64,000 nucleotides of DNA from Theocolax elegans (GCA_026168455.1 CM047427.1:10305335-10369334), one strand, 5' to 3'. Positions 49,565 through 62,351 are shown, counted from the stretch's first letter. Made by a program: numbers and translations. Notes: generated by a model from the sequence alone, not told the origin.

Positions 49565-50908
49565 AAAATAAGAAAATTAATCTATTTAACGGAGAAAAAA
49601 GGGTATATAATAAATGATGAATTTGTATCCTTAAATTCTTGTCTCATATACGAAGATAGTGTTTGACAGTCGAGGGGATCAATCGGTACGTAGGACGTTT
49701 CCGACGGTGATCCGCAGTCGCGCGTCAAAACACGTGGCGCAAGACCACCCTTCTCTCGTTCGTATATAACGCTCTTTGTACTATATACGCGAATATAAGT
49801 ACAAATTTAACTGCGCGCTCTACGTTTTACGGGTTTCGTCGCGTCTCTCTGTACTCTTCTCAAGCGCGCGGGAGTCAAATTTCCGATCGTTAACGCACGT
49901 GTACGTATACATTTTGAAATTTCGAATTTATTCGATTATGCCTTATAAGAATTACGTTTAGTTTGTTTCTTTATCAACGACGATACATCGAGTAATTATG
50001 CTAAAGGGAGTATTATACAATATTTTATAACATTATTACAGTTTACTTATACTATATAAAATGTTTACACTCTGTGTAAACGATTTGCAGTTTGCGTACA
50101 TACGATATACAGAGCATTTAAAAATATTCAGTAAATAATTACTAACACATTTAAGTAAATTATTACTGAAACTAACTTCAGAATTTTGGCTTCAGTATAG
50201 CTTTAGTAGAATTTTTTTCCATGATGTACGTACATAAAAAAAGGAATAATCGTCGATTAGCACCGATTGGAAGCATAAAAGTTTAAAAAGAGAAAAACAA
50301 TATCTTAAATTACAGGTATTTATAGATATGTTATAAATAAATTAAGGAATCAGAATTAAGGTTAATACATCCAGTTAATTTGTAAGACCAGGTCTATATA
50401 GTATTTTACTAATTACATTTCAAATCATAATTACACAGAGTAAATCAATGAAAAATAAATATAAATAAACAATATATACATACAGACATCTCTGAATTTT
50501 CCGCAAAAAGTTATGACCGCGCAGTATAATAACGTTTCGAAGTTAAAATTTTGCATGACTAAACTGCTGTTGGCCAACCATCAAACTTCTCCGATTGATT
50601 TACGCGTCTCTTCATAAATACGGAATAATATTTTCATATAAATAATTTGTTATTTATAATTAATGGGATAGTTTTATTTTAGCCAACCGGTGAATAACGT
50701 TTGACAAACTTAGTTTATTGCAATTGTAGTAAATAAATAAATAAGTGATTCTCGCATATATATATTGTCTAATGATAATTTTAAAAAAATCGAGTCGACG
50801 CAAGACACTCCATGCTCACGTATGTTTTCTAAAATCACAACGCACAAGAATAATCATATCTCAAGATTTTAAGATCATAAATTTTAATTAATTTGAGTTG
50901 GGCAAACA

Positions 50909-50949
<41 letters not shown>

Positions 50950-50993
50950 ATACAGACGCACGCGCGCGATATATATATACATATATATGTGTT

Positions 50994-51027
<34 letters not shown>

Positions 51028-52800
51028 CCTGTGTGTATAATACCGAGACAATTGACTTATACATGCATACGAATATTTCCTTGTATAGGTATCATAAACA
51101 TGAAATCGATTATGTATCGGTCTTATACGTATATATGTACAGAGAAAGTAATGTTGTATTATTTTGGGAGAACGCGGTGTGGCTAAAAAAAATCGTGTGA
51201 TAATACTGATTTTAGGTTAATTATGCGGTTCGGTTGTACGCACTACCGTGAAAAATGCCAAATCTCACGGGGAAGGCGGTACACCTGTGAAATCCGAACT
51301 GGCAAATCCAATGGTTTCCGAGGGGTCAACCCGGCAAATTTCAATACTTAATGCGCGCAATATAATCGTAAATACTTAAAAAACATTATTTTCCTACATC
51401 ATATACTCGTCGTTCCAATTTTAGAAAACTTATATGTAGGAAATGACGAAAAATTAAAAGAAAAAAAGAAAGAAGGAGACGTTAAACGAGTCTAATTGGA
51501 AAGTGATGTGGTGTGCGCGGCAGATAATAAATCGTGTACGGGTCGGGAGCTCGCGCGCGCAAATGAGCCATAAAAGTTATAGCGATTATTTAACACAAAG
51601 GAAGATTCGCGCGCTTGTCTCGATACACAACGAGACAGAGGGAGAGAGAGATGTTTGGACGGGCTTTCTGTCAGCGAGTGCCGTTTACCGTTTAGCTCGC
51701 GCGAAAATAGACCCCAGCCGTCGCCGTCGCAGATTTTAAGTGTTCCGAGAAAAATTCTCGGAGCATTATGTTAAAAACCCGGCTAACCAATTTACGTTCC
51801 GTTGCAGTGACACGTACATCAATTTTTTGGTTCCTCGCTCACTTATTGCTGTTTGTTACACTTTTTATGGGAATTTTAGTTTTCTATTTAATTATTACGA
51901 ATTTACTATATTAATCAAACGTTCGTAGGAAATCGTATACTACTGTTTTATAAATTAAAACATGCACTATACAAGAAATAAAATATTAATTATAAAAAAA
52001 TAGTACATTGTTTTATAAATTTTAACTGGTCAAACTCAATCGCAACTTGTCATTCAATATTAATTATTTATAGATTTGATGAACCAGTTTATTAGTAATA
52101 TTATTTACTGCTTTGTGTCATTACAGATACATATGACGTGACGAGTAAATTTCCAGTTCAATTTTTAATAACTTTAAATTTCCCACGCTTAAAGTTTTTA
52201 ATCAAATAAAAAAAAAATTTATTATTTTGAATAAAACGAATTAATTTAACTTTTCGTTAATTACAATTAATGTTTTCTAACCTATATACAACTATATAAT
52301 GAGGGGACTGAATAAACATACATACAAGTAATTTAAATTTAACAACATTTTTTACAACATTTTAATTAATATACGTTACTTTTAAAAATTCTTTACGTTT
52401 CGTTAAAACTATAACTATAATAATTACCTGAAATTCGATCACGAAAAGGGTTGGATTTAATCATCGAAATATATAAATCGAATAAAATATCACAGTATAA
52501 TTATATAGTTAATTAATCATTGAATTTCAATGTTGTGGATATATACCATAAATAAAAAGCGTTAACCGGGAAAAAGGGTAGTGGTTGTTCGATCAGTATA
52601 TACATACACACATACACACATTATATATAGGAAAATACCATTGATTTCAACATAAAATCCAATCTTCCAAGTATATACACGATTCGGCCGTTATAATGAT
52701 CGGAAGGAGCTACCGAGCGTACTTGTAAAATCTCGAACGACAAGTTAGGTGTGTGTATATATATATTTAAACAATAGGAAATTCTATTGGTGTTTTCATA
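49565..52800. other. no gene seen; unique with CA/GT arrays
   Basis: Contains (CA)n at 50909-50946 and (GT)n near 50993-51030. Two GC-richer stretches (49660-49900 and 51480-51800) might be regulatory. No frame has a recognisable domain. Confidence 0.45.
50909..50946. repeat. (CA)n microsatellite with (GT)n partner downstream
   Basis: About 19 CA units; an imperfect (GT)n follows at about 50993-51030. The two are complementary and could pair in single strands. Confidence 0.95.
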
Positions 52801-54824
52801 TCACGAGAGAGAGAGAGAGAGAGGTGGTTAAGTGGCTAGCCATATAGATTTTGTCGCCTCTCGAGTTTTAATACACGGATGGTATGTAGGATCTCTCTGT
52901 GCATGCGTGTGTGTGTGTGTGCAGAAGGGAGGAAGACTCTCTCGAAGAAAGGGACGACGACTCTCTGCGCGCACTCTCGACACATCCGAGAAGAAAGAGA
53001 GAGAGAGAGGGAGAGGGAGAGGACGCTTGATTTATCGGCCAATTAGTCCGGGCTGCGCCGCCGCCGCCGTCGCCGTCGCTTGCGCTTTTCCTTCTATTTC
53101 ATGCGATGACAAAAAACTGATCGGAGCCCGAAGCAAAAAATTGCATTATACACGCTGATGATCCTCTCTTTCTCTCTGTGATGTTAAATCCGGAGTGTGT
53201 ATACGAACGAAAAGAAAAAAAAAAGAAAAAAAAAACATTGTTTGACGTACACGCGCTCTTTACGGACGGGAATCTCTCTCTTTCTGACTCGTTTATAACT
53301 TGTATATACGTTTATTTACTCGAGCGATATTTTTTTTTATTGTATGTGTGTCTGTGTGTATATATACACACACGTCGATGACGAAATTTTCGATCTGCTC
53401 GTGTTGCTCGTACTTTTTTTGTTTGTGTAGTAACGGTTAACGAGTTCCCTTCGTATACATTCGAGTTCGTTTCCGCTCCGAGATTTTTAATTGATTTTAC
53501 GATTTTCTTCGATGCTAAAGGGATAATAGGAAATTTGTATTAAATATATACATACATAAACGCGTATACTATAGTAATTATACTATTATTATGATTTTAC
53601 TTATGGACGATGAAATCTCTTGGGTTTAATGATATTATATAAGTATATCAATCGGTATATTATATTTATAAAAAAAACGTACATTTTTTGTAACGTTACG
53701 GTGGTTAATGCCACAATTTTCAAAATCCTAATTAAATCGTGTCAACGCGATCTGTGATAAACGAATTACAAGTATTTGAAAAATATGTAAGCATATATGA
53801 GACTATAAAAAATTTTAAAAAATCCATACGTGAAGCCTGAACGATGTGGGAAAAACGAAATAATTAATTTGAAATTAATATAAAATAAATAATCATATTT
53901 AATCGGTATAATAATTGGATAGAAAAATCGAGCGTCAATATATGTATATATATTAACTGTTCAAATATTAATAGTTACACTTTCTTATTCTCGTATATTT
54001 CATAAATTTTTTACATGCCTATATTATCGCCCGAAAAGTATGTAATATGCTTAAAATAAAGTGTCAAAATATTAGTTTTCAACATTTTTTAATAAAATAT
54101 AAGTATTACTCAATGTTTAAAAAAATATTCGATCAAATTTTAAACGACTGCAAAAGTAGTACGCAAAAAGTAACATATAGTTAATATACGAATAAAAATA
54201 TCGAGAAATTGTAAGATTTTGATAAAATATTTATTAACGTATACACTTGGCAACATCTTTATGACAGATATAATAATATCCTTATTTAATATCTTCATTT
54301 AATATATTTATTTATTTAATAATAATATCTTTAAGATATTTGTTTAATTCAATTAAATTACGATACGGCTACTGCAAGTATATACACATATCTTTGAATT
54401 CAACGAATTTTTTGCATTATTAAAATTCATGCAGCGGTGAATATATATAACAGCATTACATCTAAAGAGAATTGCTATTGAAAATTCTTTGTTTTTGTTT
54501 AAACCATCCGAAATTAATAAATATACGCACCGAGATTACATCCCCGCATACGTACATATATATTCTATTTCCGTGCGCGTATATACGAAAGAGAGAAAAA
54601 AAAGTAAAATGTGTCCGGTGCAATAAATAATAATATTCTCGTCGGTATATAGATAAACATTTTATAACGACAAATCGAGAAAAGGTAGGAAGAGAGAGAG
54701 AGAGAGAAAAGAAGAAGATATATATATACGTTGAGATTAAGCGATTAACTTATAGGTAAAATCAAGGAATATCATTGAGAAAGAAGAAATGGTATAACGA
54801 TTAAGAATAAGAAGGTATACCTAG

Positions 54825-54857
<33 letters not shown>

Positions 54858-55725
54858 TGAGAGTGTGAGTATATTTGAAACAGGTTTCCTCGTTTTCCCG
54901 CGGGCAAACGATACCCGTGACACTCACTTTATACCTCGAGCGAGCTTCTGGTGTACACGCATCGACTCGGCTTGTTGGAATTAATTGCTCCAGCCCAATT
55001 AACGCGACCTTATGAGAAAAACCGACCATTTCATACATACCTCTCTCTCTCTCTCTCTCTCTCTCTGTGACTACATATATGTAAGAGAGATGAGACATTC
55101 CAAATCTGTATAAATAAAGACAAGTTTGCGCGGATTGTTTAGCCTATTATACCGCTCCTACTCGAATTGATCGGGTTTAATCGTATTAAATATATACTCT
55201 TATATGACGAGGAGAGGGAGCGAAAGAGATTTTTTCTTTGAAAACGATTACTTTTGGTATTTAAGGTTTTTTTCTTCAACTTTATTCGATTGTAGTTGTT
55301 AAAGAGTGTCAATCGAGATATATACATCAAATAATTAACAGAGTTTAATGTTACATTAATATTTAATAAGTATCATAATAATTTCATTTAATAAATAAAT
55401 ATTAATAAATTATTTAGTTCAATGTTATAATGTCTACGATATAATCTTTTATTTACAAAATATTAAGTATATTAGGGCTGTCGATCTTCAACGATTACCA
55501 TTTAGTCAAATTTATAAATTTTGGTCTTATTTTTACCGGAGATTAAATGTTACTTTTACGTGGCTCTTGCTTAACAATTGATAAAGAAATATAAATAATA
55601 TTTTTGGAACGTTTAATGATACACTTTATAAACACTAAATTATTAAAATTGACATAACCGAATTTGATTAATCACTCTCAAGTTTCTTAAGAATATATAC
55701 GGTATAATAGATCAACACAGTGGGA
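52801..55725. other. no gene seen; GA arrays and a GCC/GTC-rich patch
   Basis: (GA)n at 52805-52823 and 54832-54856, (CT)n at 55041-55067 and a CGCCGCCGCCG patch at about 53045-53080. The open frames cross these. Confidence 0.5.
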
Positions 55726-55728
55726 GTC

Positions 55729-55856
55729 AATGGTTTTTTCACTGTAAAATAAATAACACTAAATTTCACAATAATTTAAAAGTTATTTTACTTAACAATA
55801 ATATTATAAATGATTTTAAAATTTAATGTTATTTATTTTATGATAAAAAAAACCAT
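55729..55856. mobile_element. 128-bp foldback repeat
   Basis: ATGGTTTTTTCACTGTAAAA and following bases at 55729-55765 are inverted at 55820-55856 (ending AAAAAAACCAT), sharing the AAATAAATAACA block. Short non-coding hairpin element. Confidence 0.65.
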
Positions 55857-56848
55857 AGATCCACACAATATTGATCCATTACCATCAGGCATAAATCCTT
55901 ACATAAAAATTGACGATAGAATGAGTAAATTGACAACTTTACATTTTAGAAAAGTGTAAAATGTGATAAATGGACCTTTATAAATATAAGTCAACAAATT
56001 TAAGCAGTATACAGTACAGTTTTCCATATATTAATCAATTTGAATTTCTATTTATTATATAGATGTTTTAATTGATATATTGTAATTCTTCGTTTGGCTT
56101 TTTGAAGTTTAGATTCCTTTCGCACTTGCGAAAAAATTATAATTTTAATATTTAACTATAAAAAAAATAAATGTTACATTCGATAAAAGTGTAAAATTCG
56201 TATTTGACACCTTCTAGCCTTAATTTTTCCATACTAGGATGTATAAGAATTATTTTATAACTTGAATTTCTCGAGCATCGAACAAATTTTTCGTTACAAA
56301 CTGTCCTTTTTCGTTTCCATCAAATTCTTCTTATATTCCCCCTATAGTAGAAATTCAAATAATTTTTGGATTTTTGAATATTATTTAAAAATCGGTTTGT
56401 TATCGTCTATAACATACTTACTTTTTGTCTGAACCCATTATAAAATTTGTAGTAATCATATTATTAAGCAAGGTTAAATAAAATCACAGAAATTGGTTAT
56501 ACGACTTGACCAGTTAGCAAATGCTGAGGTTAGCAAAACGATATTCTTCTCGAGTAAAAAATTTCATATATATATAGTAACAAGGAGAGTGTCGCATCTA
56601 TCTATTCCTTATAATTTTTCGTAATTTCTTCATATTATTATACTAGAAATCATATCATAAAGTTTCATATCAGAAGAAAATTGAAATGAGCACAATATCG
56701 TTTATTTGATAAGCTCAACCATATGAGAAAAAGTGAATCAAAATTTTATTTATAACATTTTAACCTCAAAATCCCACTTTCATTTCAGATTTTGAGGTTC
56801 TAATGTTATAAAATATCGTATGAAACTATTGTGGAAGTGTTATAATAT

Positions 56849-56983
56849 ACTATTTTTTAACTACATAACCAAAAAAAATTTGAGATTGTATTATTAACAT
56901 TTTGATGTCCGGTAGCTCGGAAAATTGATATCGCATTAAATATTACAGCTTCAAATTTTTTTGGTTATGTAGTTAAAAAAATA
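56849..56983. mobile_element. 135-bp foldback repeat
   Basis: TTTTTTAACTACATAACCAA plus AAAAAATTTGA is inverted at about 56950-56983. The arms are about 35 bp around an 80-bp centre. Non-coding. Confidence 0.7.
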
Positions 56984-59484
56984 AAATTATGACAACCTAA
57001 CATAAATTTGTTCATTTTTTTCGTTTTAACTCAGGCCTACCCCTTTATACAAATAAATATAATATATACATTGAGCAGCTCGCGACTCGCGTTCGCGCGA
57101 AACTTGTTCGAGTAAGTACATTTTCTGTCGATTATTTAACCAACTCGAATAAAAAGAGGATCAAGAAGAAGTATAGTAGAAGGACGAGGAAGGAGGAAGG
57201 AAGAAGAATAAAAAAAAAAGGTAAACTAAGAAGCGCGCGCGCGTCCTTTCTCTACACCTCGAGCAGACATTAATTGGAGTCTCGCTCAATTGGTTATTAG
57301 AGCTAACCAAGCCTCGCAACGTCTTAATTCTCCTTCGCAAATTTTATGTTCGATCATTAACTGCCATCTCTCTCTCCTTCGAACCGGCTCTTTAGATTCT
57401 CTCTCTCTCTCTCTCTCTTCTCCTTTTCTAATTCCATCGTGTTAATGCTCTTATTTTACACTTACTCGACGTTGTTGTGCCTACGTGCAGTATGGATTAT
57501 TTATTTATACTAATATCGACTAATTTTCGTTTAATACATTTTTTTATTACTCTTTCGTACATACGAGGAATATATACTTACTTACTGTTGCATTGATTAC
57601 ATTTGCAACCCCCTTTGCAGCTCGATTTTCGTTTCGGAGTGTATATAAGCACCCTCCCGTCAGGAGTAGGGGTAGAGTTGTAGTAGGAGAAAAACCAAGG
57701 TTCATTCCCCGTTCCCCGAATCCAGACTCGTAATTCATTCCGAACTCCATTTTTACCTGAGGCTTATATGATAAAATAAATTGATATTAAAAGGATTTAC
57801 CGATAATTATTATTATTTAGTCACCCCGATAATTACCTCAATTACTTAATATTTAATCGAGTATTTCGAGGAATAAGCCTACAGAGTAGGAATCTAACGC
57901 CATCTATTACGATATTTACAAAACATTTAAGTTTTATCATTTTGTAATAGTATATAGTAATAAGTACTAAGTACTTCTACTCCTGCTCGGCAATCAGCAC
58001 TTTCTTGGTTTTCTTTTGTTATTTATGTATATATTTTCTTTTTTTATGTACCGTATATCGTTTAATCTACATAAAAAGAAAAAAAAATACAATATTGTTT
58101 TTGTAGGTTAAAACTTTTCATTTTGACATGTATTTAAAGTTTAATTATTTAAATTTAATGTTTCGTCGAAAATTATAGATTCTTATAGAAAAAAGTTTAT
58201 TTTTAAATAATCTTTTACCATTCTTGCGCAAAGTAGCATACCTTTTTACCTACCGTCGATAAATTACCATGATTAAGTAACTTAGAAATCGCAACACAAG
58301 CGTCGTTTTGAGTTCTTAAAATTTTCAAATCTCATTCATTATACTTACATATCCTAATCGAATAAAATAAAATAATGACTCATATTTAGTTATGGGAAAT
58401 TTATTTCTTTTCATTATGTACAAAATAGGTGTACACACTATAATCATTCGCTCGTACTATTTTTTTCCATTTATGTTTATTATTGTACTTGTACAACACA
58501 TTGAGCTAATAAAATGTTTTACTGTCCAATTTATTTAAATGGTGATGTGACTAAGAGAAACACTTTTCTTGTTTGTTTTAGATGCTGATTAAATTATATA
58601 ATTGATTTAAAAATTCGTATTTTTATTAACGTACTCGTGACACATCATCACTGCTTCATACACTTTCTTTTATTAAATATTCTACTCCCGTTCAATCATC
58701 CTCGTTGACAAAACAAAATCAAAGATATTCACGACAGCCTTAGGGTTTTCCTTTTTTTTTGGCATTACACGAAAAATCGTCACAGCGTCGAAAAAATGCG
58801 AAAATAGCGTCAAAAAGAGAGAAACAGAACTTTCTTTGCACATTTGACAAACGAGTCCTTTTGTCCTATGCTTGCGTTAGTATTACACAAAGTTTATTTA
58901 TCTTTTCAATCAAGAATTTATTTATTTTAGAACAGAGAACAACATTCTCGTGACTAATAATTAAACTATATAACGTGTGCGTTCCTAAAGATGAAAAATT
59001 AGTAGTTAAAAAATAATTCTTTTCCTTCTCTAGGATGTTGAATCGTACGTGTACAATACCTGTACACGCGATAACAAAAAGAATTGTATTTATTTTTGTA
59101 GTGTAAATATTAAAAAAAATAATAAAATCTCGTTATGTGACTCTGAAACTAGTAGCTAATTCATCAAAAGAAAGAGTATCCGTAAAAATGTTTATAAAAT
59201 ATTTAATAATTATTTTCAACTTAAGTTTAAATATTAACATTTGTCCTGACTTGCAGTTGCAGATTAAAAATTGCCAGACAAATAAGTCACTGGCTTCAGA
59301 ATCATTCTTGTGAATGCATTCAACAATGATACAGCATGAATCTTCATTGGGGAGCGCATGTCCGTTGGTAAAGTGACGATAAAACGATACTGATTTCGCA
59401 AAATGCTGATGATACTGTGGACTTAGCCTAATCTATAAAATGGTCTTGCGTGATTTTTCGTGACTCTTTTTAAAAAGCCAATGT
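56984..59484. other. no gene seen; flank of Nlp
   Basis: AT-rich with a (CT)n array at about 57400-57419. 59220-59484 is the likely 3' untranslated region of Nlp on the minus strand. The 64-codon frame at 58759 shows no domain. Confidence 0.5.
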
Positions 59485-59613
59485 TTATTTCTTTTTCTGA
59501 TTTTGGTTCTGGTTCTGATTTTTGTTAACTTGGTTTTTATTTTTCGGTGGCGCTCCTATTTTGTTCTTCTTTTTTTTTGGTTCGTCGTCTTCCTCGTCTT
59601 CATCTTCAGGATC
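59485..59613 (-). CDS. Nlp: Nlp exon 6, alternative acidic and lysine-rich C-terminus
   Basis: A phase-0 exon after a GATGTAG acceptor. It encodes a second acidic run (DPEDEDEEDDE), a lysine block (PKKKKNK), a KNKNQVNKNQNQNQNQ stretch and final KKK, then TAA at 59487-59485. The composition matches the C-terminal tail of insect nucleoplasmins, where a further acidic tract and basic patches follow the core. It fits in frame after exon 4 directly, or after the shortened exon 5. An AATAAA overlaps the stop codon (59489-59484). Confidence 0.85.
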   Translation of the reverse strand, partial: DPEDEDEEDDEPKKKKNKIGAPPKNKNQVNKNQNQNQNQKKK

Positions 59614-62140
59614 CTACATCGCATATAAAAAATAGATGACTTATTTTTTGTTTCAAAACATTGCAATTTCACTGAATTTTTATGTTACAAGTGAATGGTT
59701 TTCTATAAGTGTAACTATCATTTTAGTTATTCTTTAATTACTGACTAATCGGCCCAACACGCCTAGACGAAAAGGAAGGTAATGATACAGAAAAATTTCA
59801 GCTGTCTTTTAACATGACAGTTTATTAAAAAAAATCACGTAGATACGCAAGGTTTGTATACATTAGATGACAAAATTTGTTTTTATATGTATGAAGAATT
59901 TGAGATAAAGTAACACACTTGAACTATTACTTAAGTATATCATTCAAATACTGATAAACAATGAATATGAAATCGTCGTATTTAAAACTTATTATTTTTT
60001 AAATTAAAATCTAACTTCTAAGCACAATCACTTGTCTACCCCTTCGTCCGTTTTAGTGCGTTTGGTGCCATTTTTTTTAATATCTGAGGGCAGTTTTCTT
60101 TTCTTTTGTGGCTCCTGAAAGTTTCATTAACAATATATACAAACGCTAACTTTGTTATATTTTCACTATAGCAACCAATACTAATTAGAGATTGTTATTT
60201 AAGTATTGCAAAGTTTAACTATTGGCACAAGACATTATTTTCAACAAGCATTTTATTTAGTAAATATATTTCTGTCAATTTACCTTCTCGTCGTCCTCGT
60301 CATCAAAGTTGTCAACCTCAACCTCATCATCTTCCATTTCTTCAAATTCATCGATGTGCGTAGCTGTTGAAGATTTATAATATCATTAATGATATAAACA
60401 CAATTTTTACTTCATATATGTGTTCTAAAATAAACATACCAAGGAGGTTGTGCCCAACTATGTGCACGGGACCACTGCCTTTGATAAGACTGAAGGTTAC
60501 TGGTGGATCCGGAAAACTTAAGTCGAGAATGATTTGTGAAGTCTTTCCTATTTCTAAGATAGCAATGGGAATTTTGATTGGTCCCTTTAGACCCATAGCT
60601 TCTACCTGTAGAACATTTAATTCACCTGGTTTGGCATCTGGTCCCAGCAGTGCCTGAAATTCAATTAGATTTATAATTAATATAATTATACAATTTAATG
60701 TTACTAGTAGAGGATTGTATAGATACAAATTTTGTATCATTTATATTTTATAAAAATAGTTTTATACAATTTACAAAAATATTTATAAACACATTTCACA
60801 AGTATACTTATAGAAATATCTTATTGAACTTTTAGGTACAAATAGGTATATTTTCTATTTCTTATTAATTTTTTAATAAACTTATACAATTTTAATTAGG
60901 TACTACTATAGTAAAACTAGTTGTATAAAAAAACAAGTAAAACATAATTTACATTATTAATTATCTAAGATATGCATTACTTGTAATGTACAATATGCAA
61001 TAATTGAAGGAAACACTATTATTTACAATTAAAAGGTAATAACATTTAAATAAATACAAGGTCTTATTACAGTTACAGAGACATTTACATAACTATTATC
61101 ATTTGAAATAGAAGGAAATACATAGTTAATTATAATTTAGTTGGAAAAAAAACCAAGTCTCAATAAAATTATTATTAAAACTTGCATCTAGTTGATTGAA
61201 TATCAATGATATCCAGAACAATATTAAAGATGAAAAGAATAATTGATAATAAAATATAAAAAAATAAAATTTTACAAGATGTACGAATAATAATAATTAG
61301 CTTCCGATTAAAGAGAAAGCACACGAGCACTAGTGCAATGCAATCGAGTGCTTGGATAATTTATGTAATTATACATTAACCAATGGGTAATTTGCACTAC
61401 CTAAAACGAAAAATATATTCAGTTTAAGAAGGGCCAAGAAGTACAAAGAACCAAAATTACCAATGCACAGTTTGGGGCATAAGTATAATAGAGATGCACA
61501 GAGAGACGCATACAAAAATGCGTGGAGTGCGGTAACCAATGTTTTCGGAACGATCGTACCTCAAAAAAAAAAAAAATTGGCAACTCGCGACACTTGTGGG
61601 GTATAGAGGCCGTTGGAAAAGGGGGGAAAAAAGAGAAGAAAAGAAAGAAACTTACCATTTTAATGATGAGTTTTTGGTCCACCCCGAAATGCTGATTACT
61701 GTCGGATTCGTCATTCTTTGGCTCAGGATCCCAGGTTTCGGTGGTCTTGGCACCGTCCAACGTAACACCTATACAACAACGGTAACGAACGATAATAACA
61801 ACAAATCGAGCGACCCATTGAAAAAAAAGCAGATATTTTTCGTAAAAATGAAAGTATAGGAGGATATAGTAAGAGATAGATATTTCTAAATGCACGTAAA
61901 CGTGTATAAGGTACATAAAGGATATATATGTATAAAATGTCGAATATATACGTATATATAGAGATATGTATAGACCTTAACCCGCAAGACACAATGGCCG
62001 CATTCCTGCCGGCGTCTACGTACAGTGTAAAAAGTAATTAAACGTGCAGTAAGTAAAGGAAGTTAAAGGTAAATTAATCGATGAAAATTTACTGGGTGAT
62101 TAGTAGATTCGAACTCACCATACAGATATTCCTCGGCCAT
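59485..62140 (-). CDS. Nlp: nucleoplasmin-like histone chaperone, six-exon gene
   Basis: Nuclear histone chaperone of the nucleoplasmin family, which binds core histones as a pentamer and acts in chromatin assembly and sperm chromatin decondensation (family knowledge). Joined exons give a conserved N-terminus (MAEEYLYGVTL), a beta-barrel core at about residues 4-118 with the signature PVTFSLIKGSGPVHI, an acidic tract at 121-142, then a basic nuclear-localisation tail. CDS exons on the minus strand are 62140-62119, 61768-61656, 60653-60440, 60363-60284, then 60114-60028 and/or 59613-59485. All internal junctions have AG acceptors and GT donors, and phases match throughout. Length is 171 residues ending in exon 5, 185 with exon 6 directly after exon 4, or 210 if a weak donor inside exon 5 is used. 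These sizes are in the range of insect Nlp proteins. The start is the first ATG after a TATA box. I am very sure of the family and less sure which C-terminus dominates. Confidence 0.93.
60028..60114 (-). CDS. Nlp: Nlp exon 5, alternative C-terminus with KKRK signal
   Basis: This exon opens after a TTTCAG acceptor in phase 0. It encodes EPQKKRKLPSDIKKN, then GTKRTKTDEGVDK and a TGA stop (60030-60028). KKRK at about residues 147-150 is a classical monopartite nuclear localisation signal. A weak internal donor (GAAGGG then GTAGAC, GT at 60039-60038) would cut the exon to 25 codons and join in phase 0 to exon 6. An AATAAA signal at 59826-59821 could end the exon-5 form. Whether the exon is terminal, internal or both cannot be told from sequence alone. 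Confidence 0.85.
   Translation of the reverse strand, partial: EPQKKRKLPSDIKKNGTKRTKTDEGVDK
60284..60363 (-). CDS. Nlp: Nlp coding exon 4, acidic tract
   Basis: This 80-base exon follows a 76-base intron, with a TTCAACAG acceptor. It encodes residues 117-143: ATHIDEFEEMEDDE, then VEVDNFDDEDDEK. About half of the residues are Asp or Glu. This is the histone-binding acidic tract expected right after the core. It ends at a GTAAAT donor on a codon boundary, so any downstream exon must start in phase 0. Confidence 0.92.
60440..60653 (-). CDS. Nlp: Nlp coding exon 3, main core exon
   Basis: This 214-base exon encodes residues 46-116, beginning ALLGPDAKPGELNVLQVEA. It contains the hallmark stretch LDLSFPDPPVTFSLIKGSGP followed by VHIVGHN. 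It is bounded by a TTTCAG acceptor and a GTATG donor. The donor leaves one base (G) to be joined to exon 4, making the first base of an alanine codon. Confidence 0.94.
61656..61768 (-). CDS. Nlp: Nlp coding exon 2
   Basis: This 113-base exon begins after a TATAG acceptor and ends at a GTAAG donor (61655-61651). It completes Gly8 and encodes residues 9-45, including VTLDGAKTTETWDPEP and QKLIIKM. The tryptophan-aspartate pair and the QKL(V/I)IK strand are typical of the family core. The exon ends on a codon boundary. Confidence 0.92.
62119..62140 (-). CDS. Nlp: Nlp coding exon 1
   Basis: The 22-base coding part encodes MAEEYLY plus the first base of a glycine codon and ends at a GTGAGT donor (62118-62113). 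The tyrosine-glycine-valine-threonine-leucine run it starts is the conserved first strand of the nucleoplasmin core in insects. The ATG sits only about 44 bases downstream of a TATA box, so the 5' leader is short. Confidence 0.9.
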
Positions 62141-62183
62141 TGCGATCGCTTTGATTTCGTTGGATTGTCGAGGCTCTAAGGAT

Positions 62184-62191
62184 CTTTTATA
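62184..62191 (-). promoter_or_regulatory. TATA box of Nlp
   Basis: TATAAAAG on the minus strand, about 44 bases upstream of the Nlp ATG. Transcription would start near 62155-62165, giving a leader of about 15-25 bases. The placement fits a normal TATA promoter, but no start site can be seen directly. Confidence 0.6.
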
Positions 62192-62334
62192 CGGGTAAGC
62201 TAGCGTGCGTCGCTCTCACAAAACGTACCAAGTGACGAGACGAGAGCCGCCGGGTGGAGGAGAGGAGAGACGAGGCAGACTCGATCAACCCGATGTCCCG
62301 ATCAAGGTGACGCCACGCGCTCGATGCGCGCGCA

Positions 62335-62351
62335 TTTGGCGCGCACACGTG
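62335..62351. promoter_or_regulatory. E2F-type site beside a CACGTG E-box upstream of Nlp
   Basis: TTTGGCGC at 62335-62342 matches the E2F consensus, and CACGTG at 62346-62351 is a perfect palindromic E-box. Both lie about 200 bases upstream of the Nlp start, in a locally GC-rich stretch (62215-62390). E2F and Myc-type control would fit a chromatin-assembly factor used in S phase, but that is inference from two short motifs. Confidence 0.4.

Noticed and set aside
50893..51200. 97- and 100-codon plus-strand frames
   Set aside because: Dominated by (CA)n and (GT)n translation.
59390..59480. Possible C/D box snoRNA (CTGATGAT with nearby CTGA) downstream of Nlp
   Set aside because: Box spacing and terminal stem do not fit, and such short motifs are frequent by chance.
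61419..61992. 165- and 89-codon minus-strand frames overlapping Nlp exon 2
   Set aside because: They are read-throughs of introns 1 and 2 around the genuine 113-base exon; only the spliced part is conserved.
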